Shown: one piece after another, positions 1 to 8,497 of the stretch
Layout: each line of letters begins with the position of its first letter
How positions within the stretch are numbered: position 1 is the stretch's first letter
Assembly: GCA_963762575.1 (NCBI GenBank)
Contig: CAVXLL010000009.1
Location: 20,684 to 84,683 of the forward strand
Origin: AP-15 sp963762575
GTDB lineage: Bacteria; Pseudomonadota; Alphaproteobacteria; ATCC43930; CGMCC-115725
Direction of reading: 5' to 3'
DNA length: 64,000 nt
Notes under the pieces: generated by a model
Told to the model about the DNA's origin: nothing
The model's database searches: none
What the model saw: only the letters and a program-made list of their open reading frames with translations
Made by a program: the position numbers and the translations under genes

Positions 1-61
1 AAGCCGACACGAGCACGACCGCGCCGCACAGAAACTGGCGCGATAGCCGGGCGAAGAACAT
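1..61 (-). CDS. N-terminus of an exported protein, cut by the window edge
   Basis: Reading leftward from an ATG at 61, the translation is MFFARLSRQFLCGAVVLVSA, which has the form of a signal peptide: short positive n-region followed by a hydrophobic stretch. It lies 16 bases after the histidine phosphatase gene on the same strand, so it could be the next gene of that unit. Only about 20 codons are inside the window and the mature protein is not visible, so no function can be given. No strong ribosome binding site is seen. A chance open frame cannot be excluded. Confidence 0.4.
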   Translation of the reverse strand, partial: MFFARLSRQFLCGAVVLVSA

Positions 62-77
62 CAATCGGTTGATAAGG

Positions 78-680
78 TTAGAGAGCCAGCCGAGGCCGCT
101 CGTTGACGGCCAGCACGCGAATCCCGAAATCGTCGATCTGGATCGTGCTGATCGAGGCGAGGCCGACCTCGATCCGGGAATAGAAATCGAGCGGCATCCC
201 GAGCGCGAAAATGAGCGCGGCGCGGATCACATCGCCGTGGCTGACGACGACCACCGTCCCGTCGCAGTGTGCTTGGCGCAGCTCGAACAAGGCCTTGACG
301 GCCCGCCCCTGAACCTGGCGCATGCTTTCGCCGCCGGGCACGCAGGCGATGCTGCGGCAGGTGCTCCACAATCGCCAGCGCTCGTCCGTCCTGACCGCAT
401 CGAAGGTCAGCCCGGTCCACTCGCCGAAATCGAGCTCGATCACGTCCTCGCTGAATTCGACCGGCAGATCGAGTCGCTCGGCGAGGATCTCCGCTGACTC
501 GCGGGCCCGCTGCAGCGGGCTCGAACAGAGCGCGGCGATCTCTTCTTCGGCGAGGCGGTCGGCGACCGCGGCGATTTCGGCGCGGCCCCGCGCCGACAGA
601 CCGACACCCGGGGTGCGCCCGGCGAGCACGCTACCCCGCAGCACGTGCTCGCCGTGCCGCAGCAGATGAAAAACCGTCAC
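78..680 (-). CDS. histidine phosphatase family protein (phosphoglycerate mutase-like)
   Basis: 200 aa. The N-terminus carries the LRHGE motif (residues 7-11) with the phospho-accepting His, an SSPLQRARESAEI block (second Arg pocket), a mid-protein acidic motif ELDFGEWTGL, and a C-terminal VVVVSHGD with the second catalytic His. This order and length are typical of the branch 1 histidine phosphatases (cobC/gpmB-like), cytosolic enzymes that remove phosphate from small metabolites through a phosphohistidine. No cobalamin gene is nearby, so a CobC role is not supported and the substrate is unknown. The gene reads away from the broken hydrolase at 782, leaving a shared upstream region of about 100 bases. 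Confidence 0.92.
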   Translation of the reverse strand: MTVFHLLRHGEHVLRGSVLAGRTPGVGLSARGRAEIAAVADRLAEEEIAALCSSPLQRARESAEILAERLDLPVEFSEDVIELDFGEWTGLTFDAVRTDERWRLWSTCRSIACVPGGESMRQVQGRAVKALFELRQAHCDGTVVVVSHGDVIRAALIFALGMPLDFYSRIEVGLASISTIQIDDFGIRVLAVNERPRLAL

Positions 681-781
681 CAGGCCCGTCCCTCCTTTAA
701 GTGCGTTTCGACGCTAACATGACGATGTGAGATCTAAGTTAAGTCCCAGGGTGGGACATTTGACAATTTACGGGGTGCATC

Positions 782-2377
782 ATGGAACCGGTTCTCCTTG
801 TACACGGCTATAGCGCCGAAAGCGCCAGCGATGACGAAGTGGACGTCGCCCGGATCTTTGGCAATCTGCCCAAAGACCTCAAAGAGAAGCTCGGCCCGCC
901 GATCTTCGATGTGAACATCAGCCGCTACGTCTCCCTCGATGACGGCGTGGACCTCGAAGACATCACGCTGGCTTTCGACTGAGCGTTGAGGAACGAGTTT
1001 CCCAAGCTCTATACCGACGGCTTCAACGCAATCATTCACTCCACAGGGGCTCTGGTGCTGCGCAATTGGCTCCGCCGCTGCAGTCCCAGGCCTTCGCCCT
1101 GCCGGAGAATCGTGCACTTGGCAGGGGCCAATCTCGGCAGCGGCTGGGCGCATATCGGCGAGACCCTGCTTGCCAAATGGCTGCGTTTCATCGGCGAGGG
1201 CGGCGCCGAGCGGGGGTTGGCCGTGCTCGACGGCCTAGAGCTCGGCTCCAACTGGGCTTTCGAGCTGCACCGCCACTTTCTACAGCCGGGCACCGCGATG
1301 CGAGAGGATTACGGGGTCATGGAGTTTTCGATCGTCGGCAGTCAGGCCCCGCCGCGCAATCTGATCGTCCCGTTTCGGTATGGCAAAGAGGACGGCTCGG
1401 ACGGGGTGGTCCGCGTCGCGGCCAGCAATTTGAACCATCACTACCTTCGAATTGGCCCGTCGCGCGCTCCGCAAGATGTCGAGTGGGACGAAGCGGTGGA
1501 TTTTTCCAAGCGCGCGGTGGAGGCGTCGGCTAGCGGCAATACTGCTGATTTCGCGAATGCCGATGCGGTGTTTGCGGGAAATTATTATACGCTGCTGGAA
1601 GAGAACTTGCCCGACGAACCGCCGATCCGAAACGCCCAGCCGGCAGGAGCGCCGCGCCCGACGGTGCCGTTCGCGATCCCCTATTGCTGCGCCCACTCCA
1701 CTGAAGAAATGGGCATCGTCTCGGGGACCGCGACCCGCGAGGAGGTGCTGGAGCTGATCCGGGAAGCTTTGAACTGCCCCGACCACGCAGCCCAGGCCGC
1801 GCTGACAGCCAAATTCGGCGAGCTGACCGCCGGGACTTACGACAAGGTGCGCCCTGGCACTCACATCGAGCATCTCGCGGGTCTATTCGACGGCGCGAAG
1901 AGGCTCATCGATGATTTCATTCACAGCCCCCAAGCGCAGTATGACCGCCACGCTCAAGTCAGCGTGCGCGTGCGCGACCAGCACGGTAACGCGATCAACG
2001 ATTGCTCTATCCACTTCAACTCCTTCGGGGGCGGCGCCAGGCCGCGGCTGTTGATCAATGAGCTGTTCGAGGACACCCACCAGAACAAGACCTCGCCCGA
2101 TACGACGACCTTTTATCTTCGCCTGGAAGCCTGGGACGGCAATGATTGGGTGGACCGCTTGGCGCAGGTCAACGGTGTGGATTTCGAGATCGATTGCATC
2201 GACCCGAAGACGCAGCGGATTGTCTTCGTGCCGCTGCGCATGCGACTGAACACCGCCCAACTGGCCCGCTATCTCAAGCCCCACCGCGCCACCCTTATCG
2301 ATGTCGAGCTTTTACGGCTTCCGGCCCGCGACACGTTTTCGATGTTTCCATACCTCCCGGACGGCTCTAACCCTTGA
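782..2377 (+). pseudogene. alpha/beta hydrolase (lipase-like) interrupted by one in-frame TGA
   Basis: One frame runs from ATG 782 to the TGA at 2375-2377, broken only by a TGA at 980-982 after codon 66. The first part starts MEPVLLVHGYSAES, the HG oxyanion motif of lipases and esterases. The second part resumes at once with ALRNEFPKL and has the nucleophile-elbow-like IIHSTGALVLRNW, then a long C-terminal region of about 250 residues that I do not recognise. The split gives 66- and 463-codon frames; the second could start at TTG 986 but would lack the first beta strands. A single C-to-T change at 980 (CGA to TGA) would explain the break. Recent inactivation, readthrough or a sequence error all fit. 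Confidence 0.75.
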
Positions 2378-2613
2378 TCCAGGATATCGATGCCGGCCGA
2401 TCTGCTCTCCTGTCCGCTGATAGAGTGTTCGCGGCGGATTTGCGGGCAAAACCCGTTACCGCTCGGGACTGGTCGAGGCCACGATTGGCGGACACGAGCG
2501 CTTCGGCGAGCTGTTCCGCGCTTACTCGCTATGGACGCCGGAGAGCGCCCCGAAAAATGGGCCGCCGCAATTAGTCTGGGCTATGATGGCGCGGTAATCG
2601 CGAGGGATGCCCG

Positions 2614-3798
2614 ATGATCACGAAGTTCGACAGCTCTTATTACGGCACCGCCGACATGGAAAACCTCGGTTATTCCGGCACGCCGATCAACCACCGCCGC
2701 TATTCGAAGGCGGAGCTGGCAAAGGCGCTGCACAAGGTGGTGGCCTACGCCAAGTGCATGGATGAGCGCGGCTACAACACATTCTGGATGGCCGAGCACC
2801 ATTTCCAGCCGGAAGGCACCGAGCTGATCCCGAACCTGCTGATGATGGCGATGCACCTGTGCGGGGTGACGAAGAACCTGCGCATCGGCTGCGGCTTCAA
2901 CATCGTCCCGATGTGGCATCCGCTGCGCCTGGCCGAGGATTACGCGATGGCCGACATCCTGACCGGCGGGCGGGTCATCTTTGGCGTGGGGCGCGGCTAC
3001 CACACCCGCGAAGTCGAGACCTTCGGCGCGCCGCTGATCGACCAGAACGCCAACCGCGAGATGTTCGAGGAGGGCGTCGAGGTCCTGTTCAAGGCATTCG
3101 AGGGGAAGCCCTTCTCGCACAAGGGCAAGTACTACACGATCCCGCCCGAGGTGCCGTATCGCGGATATACCTTGAAGGAGATCACCTTGGTGCCGGCGCC
3201 GGAGCGGCTGCCGGTCGAATGCTGGCAGCCGATCCAGAGCGGCTCGGATCGCGCCTTCGAGTTCATGGCGAAATACGGCATCAGCGGCGTGATCGGCGGC
3301 GGCTCGGCCGAAGGCGGCGCCGTTGAACGGCACATGGTCGGTTTCCAGCAGGCCTATGCCCGGCGCGGCATCAAGCTCGAACTCGGCGAGCGCCTCGCGC
3401 TCGGCTACCAGTTCCACATCGCGCCCTCCCGCGAGCAGGCGATCCGCGAGGCCGCGCCCCATTACGAAGAGAACATGAAAATGTTCGGCGAATTGCGCCT
3501 CGTGCGCGCCTTGACCGACGAGCAGATCGCGGCAATGCGCGACCCGCGGTTGGCCGGCACGGTGAAACTGCCGACGATCGAGGATGCGGTAAAGGCGGGC
3601 GGCTTCCTCGCCGGCCGCCCGGAGGACATCATCGAGGCGCTGAAGGCGGTCGAGAAGCGCTATCCCGGCCTCGACCGCGTCATCTGCGCCACCCCCCTCG
3701 GCACCCCGCTCGACGTTCAGCTCGAAGATCTCGACCGCTTCGCCAAGGAGGTGATCCCCGCCTTCCGCGACCCCCGGACCGCCGCCGCGGCGCAGTAG
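2614..3798 (+). CDS. LLM class flavin-dependent oxidoreductase (luciferase-like), intact copy
   Basis: 394 aa. Bacterial luciferase-like TIM barrel, FMN- or F420-dependent monooxygenase family. Visible family marks are FWMAEHHF near residue 57, a RIGCGFNIVPMWHPLRLAED segment, LTGGRVIFGVGRGYH around 120-135, and a C-terminal helical region. Such enzymes oxidise organic substrates such as alkanesulfonates, long-chain compounds or xenobiotics; the substrate here cannot be read from sequence. The gene stands alone and meets the colicin E5-like gene tail to tail with a 9-base gap. Two damaged partial copies of its 3' half follow at 4397-5039 and 5896-6154, so this is probably the parent copy. Confidence 0.93.
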   Translation: MITKFDSSYYGTADMENLGYSGTPINHRRYSKAELAKALHKVVAYAKCMDERGYNTFWMAEHHFQPEGTELIPNLLMMAMHLCGVTKNLRIGCGFNIVPMWHPLRLAEDYAMADILTGGRVIFGVGRGYHTREVETFGAPLIDQNANREMFEEGVEVLFKAFEGKPFSHKGKYYTIPPEVPYRGYTLKEITLVPAPERLPVECWQPIQSGSDRAFEFMAKYGISGVIGGGSAEGGAVERHMVGFQQAYARRGIKLELGERLALGYQFHIAPSREQAIREAAPHYEENMKMFGELRLVRALTDEQIAAMRDPRLAGTVKLPTIEDAVKAGGFLAGRPEDIIEALKAVEKRYPGLDRVICATPLGTPLDVQLEDLDRFAKEVIPAFRDPRTAAAAQ

Positions 3799-3807
3799 AC
3801 CCAACGG

Positions 3808-4275
3808 TCAGCCCCGTGCGACCGCGACGAGGCCCTCGCCACCGTCCGTAAACTTTCTCGTGACGCAACGCACCCTCGTCGATGGCGGGAATTCCCACGT
3901 TTCGGCAATGGGATCGTAACCGTTAGGTTCTAGGAGCCGGAAGGTTCCGTCTGGCAAGGCCGTCGCACGGACTGGCCGCCAGACATCGGTGCCTTCGTCC
4001 AGCAGCCGAACGTAGACCACCGACTCGAGTATCGGGTATCCTGGTGCACCGACATGCAAAATTTCTCCGGTTCGGTCGTCGACAACCACCGACTGGCCAG
4101 TCCGCGGGCTGACGTACCGTGTAGCCGTGTTTCCCCGATTAACGTAATTGGGCGCCGGATAGCGCCGCCCACCAGCGATCGCTTCATCGATCAGTTCCAA
4201 CGTCCAACCTCGCTGCGCAAGCTGATTTTGCCACTGTTGGGGCGATTTATGTGAACCGAGTCTGCGGGTCGGCAA
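3808..4275 (-). CDS. colicin E5-like ribonuclease domain fused to a second small domain
   Basis: 155 aa from a TTG start at 4275. Residues about 13-85 resemble the colicin E5/CdiA-type tRNA-cutting RNase domain: QRGWTLELIDEAI, then TATRYVSPRTGQSVVVDD followed by TGEILHVG. From memory, stand-alone proteins of this family stop about here. This frame continues without a stop into about 70 residues with VYVRLLDEGTDVWRPV, WEFPPSTRVRC and GLVAVARG. That half looks like a separate small protein of a kind I have seen as short stand-alone ORFs; I cannot name it. If it is the cognate immunity protein, this is a toxin-antitoxin fusion made by loss of the toxin stop codon. It sits between two copies of the LLM oxidoreductase 3' end. 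Confidence 0.68.
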   Translation of the reverse strand: MPTRRLGSHKSPQQWQNQLAQRGWTLELIDEAIAGGRRYPAPNYVNRGNTATRYVSPRTGQSVVVDDRTGEILHVGAPGYPILESVVYVRLLDEGTDVWRPVRATALPDGTFRLLEPNGYDPIAETWEFPPSTRVRCVTRKFTDGGEGLVAVARG

Positions 4276-4396
4276 CGTTACATCGATCTAGTTTTCTCAG
4301 ACGGTTTTTTCTTCGAGAATTCGCAAAGCGAGCTTTGGTAGATCGCGAACGTCTCGAAGCGCGGCGTCCAGCGCCGCTCGGCACATGATCGCACAT

Positions 4397-5039
4397 GATC
4401 AACGACCGTCGCTATTCGCAGCGCGAGTTGGGCAAGAGATTACGCTGGTGCCGGCGCCGGAGCGGCTGCTGGTCGAATGCTCGCAGCCGATCCAGAGCGG
4501 CTCCGAGCGCGCCTTCGGTTTCATGGCGAAGTACGGCATCCGCGGCGTGATCGGCGGCGGCTCGGCCGAAGGTGGCGCGGTCGAGCGGCACATGCTCGGT
4601 CTCCAGGCCGCCTATGCCCGGAGGGCGTCAAGCTCGAACTTGGCGAGCGGCTGGCGCTCGGCTACCAGTTCCACATCGCGTCGAGCCGCGAGGCCGCGCC
4701 GCATTACGAAGAAAACATGAAAATGTTCGGCGAATTGCGTCTCGTGCGGGCATTGACCGACGAGCAGATCGCGGCGATGCGCGACCCGCCGCTGATTGGC
4801 GCCGTCAAATTGCCGACGATCGAGGATGCAGTGAAGGCCGGCGGCTTCCTGGCCGGCCGGCCGGAGGACATCATTGAGCCGCTGGAGGCGGTCGAGAAGC
4901 GCTATCCGGCCTCGATCGCGTCATTTGCACCACACCCCTCGGCACCCCGCTCGAAGTTCAGCTCGAAGACCTCGACCGCTTCGCAAAGGAGGTAATCCCG
5001 GCCTTCCGCGACACCAGGACCGCCGCCGCGGCGCAGTAG
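4397..5039 (+). pseudogene. second LLM oxidoreductase copy, internally deleted and frameshifted
   Basis: Bases 4397-4436 match the intact gene at about 2685-2725 (the INHRRYS region). The match then jumps to the equivalent of 3178 (EITLVPAPERL), so roughly 450 bases are missing. The rest follows the intact gene to the same C-terminus, RTAAAAQ and stop, at 5037-5039. Further damage: a one-base loss near 4620 (AYARR region), an in-frame loss of five codons near 4690 and a one-base loss near 4909 (CCC to CC). No full-length product is possible. A tandem 10-base repeat, GCACATGATC twice, lies at 4381-4400 at the left border. Confidence 0.85.
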
Positions 5040-5198
5040 ACCCCCGGGATCGGCCGCCTGGCGAGACTTATCATCTCGATAGGCGGCAACGGTCCTACGA
5101 AGCGATCGGCCCCGACGAGCCCTGCTTGAAGTGTGGCGAGGTCAGGCTGGCCTCATCGCTCAAGCCACGACAAATCAGGCGATAGGCAGGCTAGGCCA

Positions 5199-5484
5199 TT
5201 GGCCGACGCTCCCCATATCCGGTTCGAGTGGGATGATGCGAAAAACGAGCGCTGCGCGCGAGATCGCGGGTTCGGCTTTACCGATATTCTACCGGCGTTC
5301 CTCGATCCGAACAGACGGGTGGAGCGACCATCGGCGAGACTATGGCGAAGAGCGTTTCAGGCTCTACGGCCGCATCGCGGGACGCCTGTTCGTGATCGCC
5401 CACACGCGGCGTGACACGGTGACGCGGATCATCTCCGCCCGCAAGGCAAATGCTCGGGAGAGGGACCTGTATGGCGAGGATTGA
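5199..5484 (+). pseudogene. brnT: BrnT-family toxin gene with one frameshift
   Basis: The N-terminal half reads PHIRFEWDDAKNERCARDRG then FGFTDILPAFLDPNRR. The C-terminal half, in another frame, reads DHRRDYGEERF, GRIAGRLFVIAHTRRD and RIISARKANARERDLY. Together they cover the whole BrnT (DUF497) RNase toxin fold of about 90 residues, including the diagnostic RIISARKA...ER ending. The frames join at about 5318-5326. TTG 5199, just after a purine-rich stretch, is the most likely start since no ATG lies near. An XRE-type antitoxin follows directly, as in BrnT modules. As written the toxin is inactive unless the indel is a sequence error. Confidence 0.72.
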
Positions 5485-5535
5485 AGCACGGCTCGATCCG
5501 AAGGGGGCTGTCAACCGGCGGCGTTTTGCCGGCCC

Positions 5536-5835
5536 TTGGGAGCCGGTCGAGCCGCGAACCGATTGGCGCGGGTCGATGCAACCACCGAGGCGGAGATCGA
5601 ACGCCAGGCCGCCTTCGATGATGCCGAAGCGGCCGAAGATGCAGCGGCTTGGGTGCGGCGCGTTCGTAGACGAGTCGGGCTTTCACAAGCTGAATTCGCG
5701 CGGCGGATCGGTATATCTGTCGCGACAGTGCGCGGTTGGGAACAAGGGAAGCTCTTGCCGCAGGGCGCCGCCCGCGCATTTCTGCGGGTGATCGACCGGG
5801 TGCCGGAAGCGGTGCTCGCGCTGAGCGCAGGCTGA
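5536..5835 (+). CDS. XRE-type helix-turn-helix antitoxin paired with brnT, N-terminus probably frameshifted
   Basis: 99 codons from TTG 5536. The core carries an HTH: VGLSQAEFARRIGISVATVR then GWEQGKLLP, followed by AARAFLRVIDRVPEAV. DNA-binding antitoxins of this layout often follow BrnT toxins, binding the toxin and repressing the operon. An ATG at 5471 in another frame gives MARIEARLDPKGAVNRRRF, a plausible antitoxin N-terminus, so the true gene may be 5471-5835 with one indel near 5540-5575. The ATG at 5471 overlaps the last codons of the toxin gene, which fits translational coupling. Confidence 0.65.
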   Translation: MGAGRAANRLARVDATTEAEIERQAAFDDAEAAEDAAAWVRRVRRRVGLSQAEFARRIGISVATVRGWEQGKLLPQGAARAFLRVIDRVPEAVLALSAG

Positions 5836-5895
5836 GCCTCACGGCAAGTCGGAATCGGCGCAAGTTCTAAGCTTCGGCGACGACCGCATTCGGCG

Positions 5896-6154
5896 CGCAG
5901 ATCGCGGCGATGCGCGACCCGCGGCCGGTCGGCGCCGTGAGGCTGCACCATTGAGGACGCCGTGAAGGCCGGCGGCTTCCTCGGCGGCCGGCCGGAGGAC
6001 ATCATCGAGGCCCTGAACGCGGTCGAGAAGCGCTATCCCGGCCTCGACCGCGTCATTTGCGCTACACCGCTCGGCACCCCGCTCGACGTGCAGCTCCGCA
6101 AAGGAGGTGATCCCGGCCTTCCGCGACACCAGAACCGCCGCCGCGGCGCAGTAG
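5896..6154 (+). pseudogene. third LLM oxidoreductase fragment (3' end only)
   Basis: Matches only the last 85 or so codons of the LLM gene: AGGFLGGRPEDIIEAL, VEKRYPGLDRVICATPLGTP and the end RTAAAAQ. It has a frameshift near 5940, and the segment encoding EDLDRF is deleted near 6093. It shares several base choices with the second copy (for example around 6055 and the ACACCAG near 6129) that differ from the intact gene, so copies 2 and 3 are closer to each other. The match continues a few bases past the stop codon in all three copies. No promoter or start is left. Confidence 0.8.
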
Positions 6155-6335
6155 ACCCACGGCATCAGCCGCCGGACCCCCCGTTCGGCGGCACGTCAGC
6201 GTCGCTGGCGGGTCGTATCCACCAACAACGTCACCCGCCGAACATCGGTAGTCGAATGATGACGGCTTCGCGGCGAAAGCGGAGCGATTGTCAGCGGTCG
6301 ATGGATCCGCTCAGCAGTCGCTTTGAGTGCAAAAA

Positions 6336-7755
6336 TTATTGACCGCCAGCCGGGGATTGCAGCTTCTTCACGAGCATTTCTCCGATGCGCTCGATGTCGG
6401 CGTTCAGCGGAACATAACCGATGGTCGGCAGCAGCCCTTCGAGCTCGATATCATCGACCCGGATTGGCAGAATGTACTCGTTGCCTCTCTCCTCAAGTGC
6501 CCGCGCTTGCGCGCTGCGGGCCTCGTGGATCGTCCATTTGCGATCGCGATACTCGTTAGAAACGAATATCATGCAGAAGCGGGCTCGTTTGCGGAAAATC
6601 TCATCGAAGAAGACAGTGAGATTCTTTCCCCAGAGCTGCTCCGCGTAGAAGTTGTCGCAAAAGACATCGTATCCTGCCCCGCGCACGATTCCGGCCAGCT
6701 TCTCGGCCTCCGCGCGCTCGGTGCCTGCAAAGGAGATCGCGACGTCGAACGAGTTCAGGTAGTTTAGAAGATGCCGCCGCGGGCTTGGGCTTTCCCGCGC
6801 GACGAACATTCGAGGCGATATCGGCACTCACGCGTGCGCCGGCCTTTTCGAATGGCAGAAAGGTAATCCCGACGGTTTCTACCGCGGCGTTGGCAGCTAG
6901 CAGGTTCTCGATGGCAGGCGAGAATTGGGCTTGGTGGGCGTCAAAACAACGGTGGGCGTACTCAACATTTCCGCTCCATGGAGCATCGTCGCGGGCTGCC
7001 AATCTCAGAGTGCGAAAGTAGCAGCGCTCAAAATCGAACTCGGGGCAATCATCGAAAGCTTTTAGCCCGAGATGGGACAAGGCGCTGTGAAGCTCTGACG
7101 AAATCGGTGAGTGCTTCGGTCGATAGTGCGTGACGAACGCCTCCTCGGCCCCCGTGTCAATGAAGGTAAAGCGAAAGAGGAATTGCTCATCCTCCGTCGC
7201 CTTCATGGTGTCCTTCTTGGTAGCCGTATGGCCGTCACCGGAGATTGTGTGATAACGGCGTCGCTCTGAACCTCCGTTCCTGCCGAAGTAAAATCCCCAT
7301 CCTTCGGGCTGCGGCAGCATAAAACCGCAAGCCTGAAGCCCATTTTGCGCCTTCTCGAGATATCCAAAGCCCGCATTGAAGGCGGTGGCAAACTGCTGGA
7401 GGTCGAATTCTTGATGGACTTCGCGGCTATAACAGCGCTGGGATTCCGTGAAATTGCACTTGTCGTTTCGCCGAAAGCCAAGATAAGCCAGCCAGTCGGT
7501 TGGTTGCAGTCCGGCCGTGGAGAATGACGTTGGGTTTACATGGAGGGTGAACCACTTGTCGCTCTTCCCTGCCTGCAATGCGGCTAAGGCCATCTGAGCG
7601 CGGCCTGCGTTAAGACGGCCAACAACTTCGGTCTTGAGCGCGCGGTGATGGTCCCTGCCAACCATTTTCAATTCTCGAGGCCAAACATCGCTAAGATGGT
7701 GCGCACTCACCAGGCCGTCCAGCCGGTTCGCATCTGGGCAAGAAACGAGGATCAC
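6336..7755 (-). pseudogene. TIR-domain protein with unknown N-terminal domain, split by one frameshift
   Basis: The first frame starts at GTG 7755 or ATG 7665 and gives about 330 residues I cannot assign, with WFTLHVNPTSFSTAGLQPTD, YLGFRRNDKCNF and GWGFYFGRNGG. The frame then breaks near 6775 in a GCGGCGGC run. The continuation gives a C-terminal TIR domain: SFDVAISFAGTERAEAEKLA, YDVFCDN, MIFVSNEYRDRKWTIHEARS and ILPIRVDD. The Glu of WTIHE sits where TIR NADases keep their catalytic Glu. Bacterial TIR effectors of this shape commonly deplete NAD in anti-phage defence; the N-terminal half would be the sensor. That role is inferred from the family only. It lies directly after the third LLM fragment, in opposite orientation. 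Confidence 0.72.
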
Positions 7756-8217
7756 GCACGCTTCCGCGTTGGATCCGGGCTAAGGCGGCGCGCCGAGTTG
7801 GCCATCGCCGAGGACTGGCGTCGATGACAGTGCAGGCTTGACCGGAACGTATGGCGAACGCACATGGCAGAGCTCCTTTGCCGAAACCACGGCCGTTGGA
7901 GGCCTGCCCGTGCCAATTGCTGCGATTGCCTTGCCGCGTCCTGCTCGCCCCTGTTTTTCCGACCTCGAATTGAGGAATTTCAATCGGTTGCTCCTGATCT
8001 AGTTTCGCCTCTCGCGCACGCGCGAGGGTGTTCGCCGATGTGGGCGCGTTCACCCTCACCCAGCTCCGGGTAAGGCTCCCCCCGCCTTGCCAACCCTGCG
8101 CATCCCTCTCCCCCATTGTGTGGCGAGGGGAAGGTGAGTGTATGGCTCGGCAAGCGGCGCACCGTGATCGGTCGCGGCGTGTCATAGTGGGTCCCGACGA
8201 AGCAGCCGGAGCGACCG
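7756..8217. other. gene-poor stretch with a low-confidence intergenic repeat
   Basis: No convincing gene in either direction. 8041-8145 has the C-rich CCCTCACCC ... CTCTCCCCC ... GAGGGGAAGGTGAG pattern that resembles decayed intergenic repeats seen in Rhizobiales. The arms are imperfect, so I only note the resemblance. The remainder shows short open frames without family resemblance. Confidence 0.35.
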
Positions 8218-8365
8218 ATGCCCGCAAAGCGCGCCTACGGCGTGGACCAGGACTTCTATCCCTGGTCACCGATGTGTTGCTCGCCCTGTTCTGCGATGGC
8301 CGGAGAGCGCCTGGGTCGCTCTGGCGGTCATCGTCAATTTCGAGCATTGGGATTGGGAGGGACCC
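8218..8365 (+). pseudogene. 5' remnant of a polysaccharide deacetylase (PuuE/allantoinase-like)
   Basis: ATG 8218 gives MPAKRAYGVDQDFYPWSP. After a frame change near 8270 the sequence continues RWPESAWVALAVIVNFEHWD and WEG. These are the opening residues of polysaccharide deacetylase family proteins of the PuuE/allantoinase-like type, where a YPWSP segment is followed by ALRWP..A.VALAVIVN.EHWDWE. The homology stops abruptly at about 8365 and none of the catalytic deacetylase motifs follow, so this is a truncated relic. Confidence 0.62.
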
Positions 8366-8497
8366 TCGCGCTAGATAAGGCGGCGCCCGACGATGATCCG
8401 ACGCTCGTCAAGGAGGGCCAGAGAAGCGGCGAAGAAGCGCAAGCGGAAAGAGAAAGCCAGACGAGATAGTGACGCCGGGCGATCGGCTCTCTCGCAG

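Noticed and set aside
980..982. TGA might encode an amino acid in this organism
   Set aside because: Many intact genes here end in TGA at the expected place, several in overlapping ATGA/GTGA stop-start pairs (42494-42496, 44122-44124, 61245-61247).
2581..3804. 407-codon minus-strand frame across the LLM gene
   Set aside because: Composition and lack of motifs mark it as a shadow of the LLM oxidoreductase.
4297..4386. 29-codon ORF (MCRAALDAALRDV...) just upstream of the colicin E5-like gene
   Set aside because: Looks coding-like but is too short, has no clear ribosome site and matches nothing I know; kept only as a note in case it is a scrap of a third component.
3808..7755. The toxin/TIR stretch as a prophage or integrative element
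   Set aside because: No integrase, tRNA border, phage structural or conjugation gene is present in the window.
8041..8145. C-rich CTCACC/GGTGAG stretch as an attachment site or insertion sequence end
   Set aside because: Arms are imperfect, no transposase or integrase is near; at most a decayed intergenic repeat.
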